Positions 11,634 to 19,089 of a DNA stretch of 64,000 nt are shown one piece after another. The notes under the pieces are model-generated. The model saw only the letters and a program-made list of their open reading frames with translations, made no database searches and was not told the origin of the DNA. The stretch comes from CAVUQH01 sp963774445 (GTDB lineage Bacteria > Myxococcota_A > Polyangia > Haliangiales > Haliangiaceae). The stretch's first letter is position 1; the number at the start of each line of letters is the position of its first letter. The translations under genes and the position numbers were made by a program. Where the stretch lies: NCBI GenBank assembly GCA_963774445.1, contig CAVZFC010000032.1, positions 372,001 to 436,000 of the forward strand, given 5' to 3'.

Positions 11634-12851
11634 ATGAAGCGAAGTTCCTTCCTTGGAACCATTGTCTTGCTCGCCTTCGCCGCAACGCCGGCGCTCGGCC
11701 AGGTGCAGACGCGAGATCACCGCAAGCGCCCGGCGCCACCGCCGCCGCCGCCGGCCAACGAGCACGTCAAGGCCCACATGGCAGCGCCGACGGTCACCGG
11801 CATCTCGCCGGCCATGGGCGCCCCCGGCACGACGGTGACAGTGACCGGCACCGCGCTGCGCGGCGTGCAGGTGATGGTCGGCGGGCAGCCGGCCGCAGTC
11901 ACGGCCCAGACCCCGACCTCGATCACCTTCACCGTGCCGGCCAACGCACAGCCGGGCATGCGTCCCGTGGTGCTCCGCCGCGGCCGCACGGCGACGCCGG
12001 CGGGACGGTTCCGGGTACAGGCGGTCGCCGTGCGCGACCACCGCGGCGACCACGACCGCGACCGCGACCATCGCGGCCCGAATGAGCACGCGGCCGAGCC
12101 GGCCCCGCCAGCGCGGCAGGTCGCCCCGCCCCCGCCGGGAGCGCCGCCGATGCGGCGCGCGCCGGGCATGCGCCCCAACCAGAATGTCCGGGCGCAACGC
12201 CGCGGACATCGCAATCGCACCCGCGTGGTCGTCTCCGGCTTCTGGCCCCGCCAGGGGCGCCCGGGCACCAAGGTGATCATCCGTGGCGAGAACTTCGCCA
12301 ACGGCACCGCGGTGCTGCTCGGCGACACCGAGCTGACCGGCGCGCGCGTATCGCCCAACCAGATCGAAGTGGCGATTCCGCGGCGGGCCACGGCTGGCAT
12401 GCTGACCCTGCGCGCGCCCGGCGCGCACCGCGCCTTCGCCGTCGGCAGCTTCGAGGTGACCGCGAAGGCGCCGCCCAAGCGCCCGGTCTGGCGCACCGAC
12501 GCGGAGAAGCGCTGGACGGAGCGCCGCAGACACTTCGCCAAGAGTGAGGCCGAGCGCCTGGCGGCGCTCCAGGCCGAGGAAGCGCAGCTGGCGGCCACCC
12601 GCGAGCAACGCCGCCAGGAGCGGATCGCCGCACGCAGGGCCAAGTTCGAGGCAGACTTCCTGGCCGCCCCCGACACTGTGGTCGAGCTCGAGCTTCACGC
12701 CGACCGCATGGCCCGCCTCCAGCGGATGCTACGCCTGGCATCGGCCGACGACATGAAGGGCATTGGCGTCCGCGTGGAGATCGCGATCGCCAGGGAAAAC
12801 TCGCGCCACGACATGCGCATGAACGACCTGCGCGCCGCCTTCGGAAAGTGA
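11634..12851 (+). CDS. exported IPT/TIG-domain protein
   Basis: A 405-residue exported protein. The ATG at 11634 has a good GAGGAG site 8 nt upstream and gives the signal peptide MKRSSFLGTIVLLAFAATPALG, cleaved before QVQTRD. Two IPT/TIG Ig-like domains follow: about residues 50-125 (VTGISPAMGAPGTTVTVTG) and about 205-285 (VVVSGFWPRQGRPGTKVIIRG). They are separated by an Arg/His/Pro-rich linker. The last 110 residues are helical and strongly charged (EAERLAALQAEEAQLAAT), probably a coiled coil. It is likely periplasmic or surface-located. It starts an operon with the lipoprotein 10 bp downstream. Confidence 0.85.
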   Translation: MKRSSFLGTIVLLAFAATPALGQVQTRDHRKRPAPPPPPPANEHVKAHMAAPTVTGISPAMGAPGTTVTVTGTALRGVQVMVGGQPAAVTAQTPTSITFTVPANAQPGMRPVVLRRGRTATPAGRFRVQAVAVRDHRGDHDRDRDHRGPNEHAAEPAPPARQVAPPPPGAPPMRRAPGMRPNQNVRAQRRGHRNRTRVVVSGFWPRQGRPGTKVIIRGENFANGTAVLLGDTELTGARVSPNQIEVAIPRRATAGMLTLRAPGAHRAFAVGSFEVTAKAPPKRPVWRTDAEKRWTERRRHFAKSEAERLAALQAEEAQLAATREQRRQERIAARRAKFEADFLAAPDTVVELELHADRMARLQRMLRLASADDMKGIGVRVEIAIARENSRHDMRMNDLRAAFGK

Positions 12852-12861
12852 GGAGACGACC

Positions 12862-13131
12862 ATGAGATTCGCACTGATCCTGTTTGTCGCGGCGCTCGCC
12901 GTCGGCTGTGGCAAGAAGAACGACGACTCCAACAAGGACGAGCCGGCGCCGATGCCGACCGAGCCGACGCCGACCGCGCCCGAGCAACCGACGCCGCCGG
13001 AGCAACCGACGGCCGCGGCCGAAACGCCGCCTCCGACCCAGGAAGACTTCGAGGCGACCGCCCAGGAGGAGATCACGAAGGACAACCTGGACAAGCAGTT
13101 GAAGACGATTGAGAAGGATCTCGGCGAGTAG
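12862..13131 (+). CDS. small Pro/Thr/Glu-rich lipoprotein
   Basis: An 89-residue lipoprotein: signal peptide with lipobox LAVGC at Cys16, a low-complexity PTEPTPTAPEQPTPPE spacer at about residues 30-60, and a short acidic amphipathic helix (EDFEATAQEEITKDNLDKQL) at the end. A GAGGAG ribosome-binding site precedes the ATG. It follows the IPT-domain gene by 10 bp and is probably co-transcribed. No family recognised. Confidence 0.75.
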   Translation: MRFALILFVAALAVGCGKKNDDSNKDEPAPMPTEPTPTAPEQPTPPEQPTAAAETPPPTQEDFEATAQEEITKDNLDKQLKTIEKDLGE

Positions 13132-13164
13132 CGCCGACGGCCGCACAATCACAGGGAAATGACG

Positions 13165-13210
13165 CGCCGCCGGGGGGCCAAAAGGCCGATTCCCCGGCGG
13201 CGTTGGCGTT
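13165..13210 (+). terminator. hairpin terminator after the IPT/lipoprotein operon
   Basis: An 11-bp GC stem (13165-13175 with 13192-13202) encloses a second GGCC-AAAA-GGCC hairpin and is followed by TTGGCGTTTT. The stem is very stable but the T-tract is weak, so it may be an attenuator or 5' regulatory hairpin for the RRM gene instead. Confidence 0.5.
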
Positions 13211-13333
13211 TTCGGGCCCTTTCGTGACGCTCGCTTTTTCCGGGCGCTGATGGTACTTGTGAGAAAGTTGCGGGGACTCTATTCCCGCGTAGCCAAGAAG
13301 CACTTTCGGGTGCACGGAAGAAAGAGAAAACAA

Positions 13334-13684
13334 GTGCCCAAGAAGCTATTTGTCGGTGGTTTGAGCTGGGATACGACGGACCAGAGCTTGCGAGCAGCGT
13401 TCGAGGCGCACGGTCCGGTCGACGACGCGAAAGTGATCACCGACCGTGACACGGGTCGGTCGCGTGGATTTGGGTTCGTCACGTTCGCCGCGACGGAAGA
13501 CGCAGACGCCGCCATCGATGCGATGGACGGCGCCGAGCTCGACGGGCGCCGCGTTCGCGTGAACGAGGCGCAGGACCGTCGCGGCGGCGGCGGCGGCGGC
13601 GGCCGCGGCGGTGGGGGTGGCGGTCGCGGGCCGCGTCGCGACCGCGGTGGCCGCGACCGCGGTGGCCGCGACAACCGCTGGTAG
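13334..13684 (+). CDS. RRM RNA-binding protein with Gly/Arg-rich tail
   Basis: A 116-residue protein starting at GTG 13334 (VPKKLFVGGLSWDTTDQ). One RNA-recognition motif spans residues 3-80, with RNP2 LFVGGL and RNP1 RGFGFVTF, including the aromatic residues that stack on RNA. A Gly/Arg-rich tail of about 35 residues follows, like the cyanobacterial and myxobacterial Rbp proteins that are often cold-induced and act on mRNA folding. An in-frame upstream ATG at 13250 would add 28 basic residues not typical of the family; the family usually begins just before RNP2, so the GTG was preferred. It is monocistronic with its own terminator. Confidence 0.9.
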   Translation: MPKKLFVGGLSWDTTDQSLRAAFEAHGPVDDAKVITDRDTGRSRGFGFVTFAATEDADAAIDAMDGAELDGRRVRVNEAQDRRGGGGGGGRGGGGGGRGPRRDRGGRDRGGRDNRW

Positions 13685-13705
13685 CGAAACGGTCATCGAT
13701 CACGA

Positions 13706-13736
13706 CGGGGGCACCCAATCGGTGCCCCCGTTTTTT
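13706..13736 (+). terminator. Rho-independent terminator of the RRM gene
   Basis: CGGGGGCACC pairs with GGTGCCCCCG across a 5-nt loop and is followed directly by six T residues. The last bases overlap the stop codon of the convergent gene; no T-run exists on the other strand, so it works mainly in the plus direction. Confidence 0.93.
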
Positions 13737-15378
13737 AGTTTCGGCGCTCGAGCGCGGTCGCCACCAGGAGCACCGCCAGCGCGAACAGGACCGCGACACC
13801 GCTCCCGCCGGACTGGCAGCCGCCGCCCATGCTGCTGCCGTCTCCCGGGTCACCGCCCGGATCCGGCACCACGCTGTCGATCACATAGACCGCGGGCCCG
13901 TCGCCGCGGACGACGTACGGCACCTGGGGAAGCGGCGGCCCCTCGACCAGGCCGGCGACCTCGCCCTCCCCCACCTCGCGCACGCTGTCCCACGGCAAGC
14001 GCCACGCGCGCATCGACGCCGGGCTGGTGACGTGGCGCAGCTGGTCGCCGTCGATGAGGTAGACGGCGTCCTCTCCGCTGACCCGGACGAGGTCCGGCGC
14101 GGCGGGCAGATCGGGGCCGTCGGGGTAGACCGCCAGCGCTGCGTCGTCGAGCCCGACGACGTCGTAGGAGCCCATGCGCCAGGCCGCCAGCACGTCCGGG
14201 TTGGCGATGTGCCGCTTGCGCCCGGCGTCCGGGGCGAACGGCGGCGCGGGCGGATCGCAGGTGATGGTCATCGGCGATCCGGCGAGCGCCGGGTTGGCGC
14301 CGCCCGCGCCGTCGATGCCATAGGCCCACACCTCGTGGGCCTGTCCGTCGAGGAACGCGCCCAGCGGCGCCATCGAGAAGCCGTGGTTGCACGATCCGAT
14401 GGCGCTGCACAGATCGTCGCGGGCGATGTCGGCGTGGGTGACGATGCCGACAGCCCCGGACGCACCCGCCGGGCCGCCGAAGTAGAGGTGGACGTCGATC
14501 GCCGCGTCGGGCGAGTCCTCGTCCTGCGCCCAACCGGTGACGGCGTCGCAGCCAGTGCCGTCCAGCCAGCCACGCGGCCGGCGGTTGGGACAGAACGGCG
14601 CGTCGCCGGAGCCGTTGGCGTAGATCGCCAGGTGGTTGCCGACCACCCGCGCCGAGCCATCGGACGGATGATTGACCACGCCGGGCCCCTGCATCCACAG
14701 GGTGCTCGACCCACCGCCGTCCATGTTCATGGCGTAGGTCGCGCCGACCTCGGCCATCAGCGCCGCCAGCTCACCACAGGTCATGCCGATGCGCGTGGTC
14801 GTGCGGCCGTTGACCACCGCCAGGTACAGGGTCGTTCGATCCGCCGACAGGCCGACGGAGGTGCGCGGGTGACGGTTGGTGCACAGCGGATCGCCGTTGA
14901 CGTCGCTGCGGAACTGACCGTCCCAGAGGATCGTCGGGTGGCCGCTCACGACCTCGGTCATCCAGCTCGCGGCCGCGGTGATCGCCTCGTGCGGATAGAT
15001 CTCGACCCGGTGGTCGCCGAACGCGATCGGCGCGACGTAGCCGTGGTCGGCCTGGTTTGGCCACACCGCCCCGCCGCTGGCCGCCAGCCCGTTGACGCTG
15101 TAGCCGGACGCGAAGAAGTCGCCGTTGATCGCGGCCTGGGCGCCGACCAGCGCGCCGAAGCTGGGCACGGTGCGCCCGCGCTCGGCATACGCAGTGGTGC
15201 GCACGCCGACGCCGGGCGCGCACAGGTTGACCACGAGCACGTCGATGTTCTGGTCGGCGGTCACCCGGTGCAGGTGGCGCACGCCGGGAAATGGATCGGA
15301 CCAGGTATCGCCGGCGCGCGCGACGCGCGGCAGTGCCGCGATCGAGCAGACGAGGAACAGCAGGCGCAGATGTCGCAC
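13735..15378 (-). CDS. exported phosphodiester glycosidase (NAGPA)-like MYXO-CTERM protein
   Basis: A 547-residue exported protein from the GTG at 15378 (frame open to 15450). The signal peptide RHLRLLFLVCSIAALPRVARA is cleaved before GDTWSD. Residues about 25-265 match the phosphodiester glycosidase/NAGPA domain: AAINGDFF, SVNGLAASGG, RTSVGLSADRTTLYLAVVNG and MNMDGGGSSTLW. The middle has KRHIANPDVLAAW and RHVTSPASMRAW repeats typical of surface-exposed wall-associated repeats. The C-terminus GGGCQSGGSG + hydrophobic helix + ERR is a MYXO-CTERM sorting signal, expected to be processed after export. Alternative GTG starts exist at 15381 and 15450; 15378 best fits both the signal peptide and the promoter. 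Confidence 0.85.
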   Translation of the reverse strand: MRHLRLLFLVCSIAALPRVARAGDTWSDPFPGVRHLHRVTADQNIDVLVVNLCAPGVGVRTTAYAERGRTVPSFGALVGAQAAINGDFFASGYSVNGLAASGGAVWPNQADHGYVAPIAFGDHRVEIYPHEAITAAASWMTEVVSGHPTILWDGQFRSDVNGDPLCTNRHPRTSVGLSADRTTLYLAVVNGRTTTRIGMTCGELAALMAEVGATYAMNMDGGGSSTLWMQGPGVVNHPSDGSARVVGNHLAIYANGSGDAPFCPNRRPRGWLDGTGCDAVTGWAQDEDSPDAAIDVHLYFGGPAGASGAVGIVTHADIARDDLCSAIGSCNHGFSMAPLGAFLDGQAHEVWAYGIDGAGGANPALAGSPMTITCDPPAPPFAPDAGRKRHIANPDVLAAWRMGSYDVVGLDDAALAVYPDGPDLPAAPDLVRVSGEDAVYLIDGDQLRHVTSPASMRAWRLPWDSVREVGEGEVAGLVEGPPLPQVPYVVRGDGPAVYVIDSVVPDPGGDPGDGSSMGGGCQSGGSGVAVLFALAVLLVATALERRN

Positions 15379-15390
15379 CACCGGCGACGC

Positions 15391-15406
15391 TGCAACGGCC
15401 GTACCT
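15391..15406 (-). promoter_or_regulatory. candidate sigma-54 promoter for the NAGPA-like gene
   Basis: On the minus strand AGGTACGGCCGTTGCA matches TGGCACG-N4-TTGCA with two mismatches (positions 1 and 4) and exact spacing. Expected start near 15380, about 2 nt before the GTG at 15378. No CTGCRR palindrome was found upstream. Confidence 0.5.
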
Positions 15407-15525
15407 CTGCGCCGAGTGGCGTGATTCCGCGCGCCTGCGCCGAGGACCACGAGTCGCGGGCACCCCAGCCGCCCACCGTCGTGTGCACCTCAGTGCGAGC
15501 GGCGCGACGGCTAGCGAGCTCGCGC

Positions 15526-15553
15526 TTGGACGGCGGTGACGCGTGCGTATTCA
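15526..15553 (+). promoter_or_regulatory. weak sigma-70-like promoter candidate in the divergent spacer
   Basis: TTGGAC, 16 nt, TATTCA. It reads toward the lipoprotein at 15649 with a leader of about 90 nt. The 270-bp spacer 15379-15648 holds no other gene that I can see. Confidence 0.25.
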
Positions 15554-15648
15554 CCGTCGCCAACCACCTTTCGCTGACAGGCAGCGAGCGTGTAAGCGGA
15601 GCAGAGCGCCGGCGTAGACGGGGGGCCGTCCGTCCTCGGAGAACCCCC

Positions 15649-16332
15649 ATGCGAAGCCTATCCCTCGCCTATCTTCTGATCCTCGCCACGCCGCTGCTCG
15701 GCGCCTGTCCAGACGACGGCCCACCGGCCGCCCCCGATGCCGGCGGCGGACTGCCGGACGCCGCGTTGCCCGTCGCCGACGCGGCGGCGACGCCGCCCGA
15801 CGCTCATATCCGCAACGGCTACGGAGAGAGCTGCGGCGACGGCAACGACTGTCTCAGCGGGCTGTGCATCGGATCCGACAACGACCCCTGGAGCTGTTCG
15901 CGCTACTGCACGCTCGACGTCGCCAACGACTGCAAGGACGTCGATGGGTTTTGCGTTCCCATCGGCGGCAACGATCACGCCTGCTGGGGATCGATCGAGA
16001 CCGGCGCCGACGCCGACGACGCGATCCTGTCGATCGGCGACACCGTCACCCGCGCAGTGACGCCGCTGGGCGACGCCGATCTGTTCCTGGTGCACCTGGA
16101 TCAGCTGGGCACGGCGCAGTTCTCGGTCACGCCGGGCGCCAGCATCGACGTGCAGCTCGAGGCCTACGGCGTGCTCGGCGACGCGCTCGGCATCGCCAAC
16201 GACGTCGGGCCGGGCGCAACCGAGAGCCTGCAGACCGACGTGCAGCAGATTGGTGGGCACATCTTCATGGTGGTGCGAAACGTCGGAACGTCTACCGGCA
16301 CCTACACCCTGCAGGTCACCCACGTCGACTGA
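15649..16332 (+). CDS. Asp/Ala-rich surface lipoprotein
   Basis: A 227-residue lipoprotein: signal peptide with lipobox LLGAC at Cys20, an Ala/Pro/Asp-rich spacer to about residue 55, a Cys-rich module (CGDGNDCLSGLC, CSRYC, CKDVDGFC) at about 60-120, and a C-terminal beta-rich domain (DADLFLVHLDQLG, GTYTLQVTHVD) like the bacterial pre-peptidase C-terminal fold. This layout is common for outer-surface lipoproteins of myxobacteria, with no known catalytic role. A GGAGAA site lies 5-10 nt before the ATG. Confidence 0.8.
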   Translation: MRSLSLAYLLILATPLLGACPDDGPPAAPDAGGGLPDAALPVADAAATPPDAHIRNGYGESCGDGNDCLSGLCIGSDNDPWSCSRYCTLDVANDCKDVDGFCVPIGGNDHACWGSIETGADADDAILSIGDTVTRAVTPLGDADLFLVHLDQLGTAQFSVTPGASIDVQLEAYGVLGDALGIANDVGPGATESLQTDVQQIGGHIFMVVRNVGTSTGTYTLQVTHVD

Positions 16333-16336
16333 CGCT

Positions 16337-16372
16337 TCTGCAGATGTTGCAGGTGCCTGCGGCTGCCGCAGG
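16337..16372. promoter_or_regulatory. tandem palindromic operator candidates upstream of the EF-hand gene
   Basis: CTGCAGATGTTGCAG (16338-16352) and CCTGCGGCTGCCGCAGG (16356-16372) both fit CTGCRR-N3-YYGCAG; centres are 19 bp apart. They lie about 123-142 bp before the expected sigma-54 start at 16487. Confidence 0.6.
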
Positions 16373-16460
16373 CTTGCCACACCCTGCCGGTTCACGCTTC
16401 TCGGCCTCGCCGCCCCTGGCATGCTCGGAGTTACGGACACCTGGGGCGGCGGTGGCGGGT

Positions 16461-16476
16461 TGGCGCGCCGCTTGCT
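16461..16476 (+). promoter_or_regulatory. candidate sigma-54 promoter for the EF-hand operon
   Basis: TGGCGCGCCGCTTGCT, identical over 16 bp to the element at 11569. The -12 C (16475) is exactly 14 nt from the ATG at 16489, giving an expected leader of about 2 nt; no Shine-Dalgarno is present. Confidence 0.65.
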
Positions 16477-16488
16477 CTAGTCCCGGTC

Positions 16489-17104
16489 ATGCCCACCAAC
16501 CCCACCGCCACCTCCCTCCTCCGCGGCGCTGCGGTCCTCGCCCTCCTCTCCCTCCTCCCGGGCGCGGGCTGCGGCTCCAAGAACACCGACAAGAAGGCGG
16601 ACGACAGCCCCGCCGTCGCCCGCAGCAGCGCGCCGGAGCGCGGGCGCACGATGATGCCATCGTCGCGACCGCGTCCCCGGCTGGCTGCTCCAGAGAGCGG
16701 CGACAACACCGCCGGCGACCCGCCGCGCCTGCCCGACCGTCACGATGACGGCGCCCGCCGGCAGCGGTTCGAAGAGATGCGCGCGCAGTACGACAAGAAC
16801 GGCGACGGCACGCTCGACCAGGACGAGCGCACCGCCATGCGCACGGATCGCCTGCACCGCTCGGTCGAGACGATCGACTCGGACGGCGACGGCAAGATCT
16901 CGCGCGACGAGGCCGCGAGCGCGCCGCGACGCATGGGCCGTATGCTGCGCGACTTCGAAGCCGTGGACGCCGACGGCGACGGCTACGTGTTCGACCGACG
17001 AGCTCGACAAGGCGATGAGCCAGCGGCGCGGCCGCGGCGGCTTCCGCCACCGCCCGCGCAACGACGACCAGGCGGCACCGGCCGCCGACGATTCCAAACA
17101 GTAA
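16489..17104 (+). CDS. EF-hand lipoprotein, reading frame broken by one extra base near 16990
   Basis: The N-terminus has lipobox LLPGAGC. Three EF-hand calcium-binding loops follow: DKNGDGTLDQDE, DSDGDGKISRDE and DADGDGYV. The third loop is cut by a frameshift: the sequence reads GTGTTCGACC, but removing one T restores DADGDGYVSTDE with Glu at loop position 12, then LDKAM and a normal stop at 17102-17104 (204 residues in all). Without the correction the frame runs to 17151 in an Arg/Pro-rich non-homologous tail that overlaps the next gene. The restored protein would be a periplasmic or outer-membrane calcium-binding lipoprotein. It heads a cluster with the genes at 17148 and 17952. Confidence 0.85.
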
Positions 17105-17147
17105 CTCACCCGACCGAGACCGCCGTCCACATCCCAAGGAGAAACGA

Positions 17148-17909
17148 ATGAAGCGACTCTTGTTGCCCCTCGCACTGGCGACGTTGATGCTTGCCGGCGC
17201 TGCCGGCGCTGCCTCGGCGCAGGTATCGTTCGAGGTTCGTGTGGCGCCGCCGGCGCCGCGGGTGGTCCACCGCGAGATGCGGTCGGGCTATGTCTGGGTG
17301 CAGGGCCACTGGGACAGTCGCCACGGCCGATGGCTGTGGACCGACGGGCACTGGGAGCGTAGCCGCGCCGGCTACGTCTGGGTTGACGGCTACTGGATGC
17401 AGAGCCGCCATGGCTGGCAGTGGCAGGCCGGCTACTGGCAGCGCGCCCGCGCCGGTTACGCCTGGGCGCCAGGCTACTGGCAGCAGCGCCAGGGCCGCTG
17501 GCTGTGGGTCACCGGCTCGTGGCAGCGCGAACGCGCCGGCTATGACTACCAGCCGGCCCGCTGGGAGCGCCGCAACGGCCGCAACGTCTGGGTCGGCGCC
17601 AACTGGCGCGCCCGTCCCGCGGTGCGCGACCATCGCGTGCAGCCGGTGCGACGCGACGTTCGCCAGGACCGGCGCCAGAACCGGCGCGACGTTCGCCAGG
17701 ACCGGCGCCAGGACCGGCAGCAGACGCGCCAGCAGAACCGGCAGAACCGGCAGCAGACGCGCCAGCAGAACCGGCAGAACCGGCAGCAGACGCGCCAGCA
17801 GAACCGGCAGAACCGGCAGCAGACGCGCCAGCAGAACCGGCAGAACCGGCAGCAGACGCGCCAGCAGAACCGGAAGAGCCGCCCGAAGAATCGCCGCAAT
17901 CACCGCTGA
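17148..17909 (+). CDS. exported WXXGXW-repeat protein with Gln/Arg tandem-repeat tail
   Basis: A 253-residue exported protein: signal peptide MKRLLLPLALATLMLAGAAG...ASA, then six WXXGXW-type repeats (WVQGHW, WTDGHW, WVDGYW, WQAGYW, WAPGYW, WVTGSW) over residues 45-130, as in the BcpO-related YXWXXGXW family of unknown function. The last 85 residues are strongly basic, low-complexity and encoded by a 33-bp tandem repeat (RQQTRQQNRQN). AAGGAG precedes the ATG. It is likely a periplasmic or surface protein; the basic tail could bind polyanions, which is only inference. Confidence 0.85.
   Translation: MKRLLLPLALATLMLAGAAGAASAQVSFEVRVAPPAPRVVHREMRSGYVWVQGHWDSRHGRWLWTDGHWERSRAGYVWVDGYWMQSRHGWQWQAGYWQRARAGYAWAPGYWQQRQGRWLWVTGSWQRERAGYDYQPARWERRNGRNVWVGANWRARPAVRDHRVQPVRRDVRQDRRQNRRDVRQDRRQDRQQTRQQNRQNRQQTRQQNRQNRQQTRQQNRQNRQQTRQQNRQNRQQTRQQNRKSRPKNRRNHR
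17715..17879. repeat. 5 x 33-bp tandem repeat in the WXXGXW gene
   Basis: Units start at 17715, 17748, 17781, 17814 and 17847; the last is degenerate at its 3' end. Each encodes RQQTRQQNRQN. Near identity at the DNA level suggests recent expansion and likely length polymorphism. Confidence 0.9.
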
Positions 17910-17951
17910 AAAGCGGGTTCCCACCGAGACGGGCTCGCGTGTCATGCTGTC

Positions 17952-19079
17952 ATGAGGATGCACGTCCGAGCCCGTCTCGCATTGCCGCTCGCGCTGGCGA
18001 TGGCGGCAGCCTGTGACCCGGCGCCGCCGCCCGCCGCCACCGTCGTCGCCGCCGATGAGATCGGCCTGTTGCCGATGAACCCCGAGATCCAGGGGCGCGA
18101 TGGCGGCTACAGCGTGCGCGCCTGGGGCCGGTCGATCTTCCTGTTCGGCGACACGGTGCTGACGGTGCCGGACGACGACGGCGCCACCTGGCACCACAAC
18201 TCGTTCTCGATCACCGCAGACCTCGACGCCGCCGACGGCATCGCCGGCTTCACCGAGCCCCACGACGGCGCCGGCGCGCCGCGCTACTTCATCGCGCCGA
18301 CCGACGAGGAGCGCGCGTTCAACCTCGCGCACGCGGGTGACCCGTGCCAGGAGCAGCCGTGCGGCGCGCGATGGGCGGTCTGGCCCGGCGCCGCCGTCTA
18401 CGACGAGGCCCGCGATCGCGTGGTGGCGTTCTACGGCCTGGTCTACGCCGAGCCGGGCGACTTCAACTTCCACGGCGTGGGTCAGGGGATCGCGGTCTGG
18501 GGCGGTCTGGACGCGGTCCCGGAGCGCCCCGAGCTCTCCCCCGGCAGCGACCACCCCACCCTGATGTTCGGCCAGGACGAGCCCGGCTTCGGAGTCGCCG
18601 CACTGATCGAAGGCGACGACCTGTACGTCTACGGCAACCGCCTCGATGCTGCCACGCACCGCCTGGTGGTGGCCCGCGTCCCGCTGGGCGACGTCCTCGA
18701 TCGCAACGCCTGGCGCTACTGGGACGGCAGCGGCTGGTCGGCGGCGCTGGCCGACGCAGTCTACGTGATGGACGCCGCACCGATTGCCGACATCGGTTGG
18801 AACGACTATCTCGGCCAGTACCAGGCCCTCTACTCGCGTCCCTTCGACCGCCGCGTGGTCATGCGCACCGCGCCGACTCCGACCGGGCCGTGGTCGGCAG
18901 AGCTGCTGCTGTTTACTGCCGACGCGCCGGCCGATGCCTCGGTCTACGATGCCCTCGCCCATCGCGACTACGCCGAAGACGGCGGCCGCGTGCAGTACAT
19001 CACCTACTCGCGCGCCAACGACCGCGCCTGGCTGGCCACCGACTTCCCGCTGGTGCGCGTCGAGCTGTCGGCGCCGTAG
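17952..19079 (+). CDS. DUF4185-like lipoprotein (beta-propeller)
   Basis: A 375-residue lipoprotein: signal peptide with lipobox MAAAC (Cys near residue 21). The rest resembles the DUF4185 family of secreted five-bladed beta-propellers: GRSIFLFGDTVLTV, WHHNSFSITADLDAADG, DDLYVYGN, YQALYSRPF and TGPWSAELLLF are typical blade segments. Such proteins resemble glycoside hydrolase families but no catalytic pair can be assigned here. ATG codons at 17952 and 17958 are both usable. It converges on the kinase gene ending at 19090. Confidence 0.8.
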   Translation: MRMHVRARLALPLALAMAAACDPAPPPAATVVAADEIGLLPMNPEIQGRDGGYSVRAWGRSIFLFGDTVLTVPDDDGATWHHNSFSITADLDAADGIAGFTEPHDGAGAPRYFIAPTDEERAFNLAHAGDPCQEQPCGARWAVWPGAAVYDEARDRVVAFYGLVYAEPGDFNFHGVGQGIAVWGGLDAVPERPELSPGSDHPTLMFGQDEPGFGVAALIEGDDLYVYGNRLDAATHRLVVARVPLGDVLDRNAWRYWDGSGWSAALADAVYVMDAAPIADIGWNDYLGQYQALYSRPFDRRVVMRTAPTPTGPWSAELLLFTADAPADASVYDALAHRDYAEDGGRVQYITYSRANDRAWLATDFPLVRVELSAP

Positions 19080-19089
19080 CCGGCGGGAG

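Noticed and set aside
17546..17899. Minus-strand frame with a regular Cys/Arg/Phe repeat opposite the WXXGXW gene
   Set aside because: The repeat is only the complement of the 33-bp tandem repeat; there is no ribosome-binding site and the sense frame has a signal peptide and known repeats.
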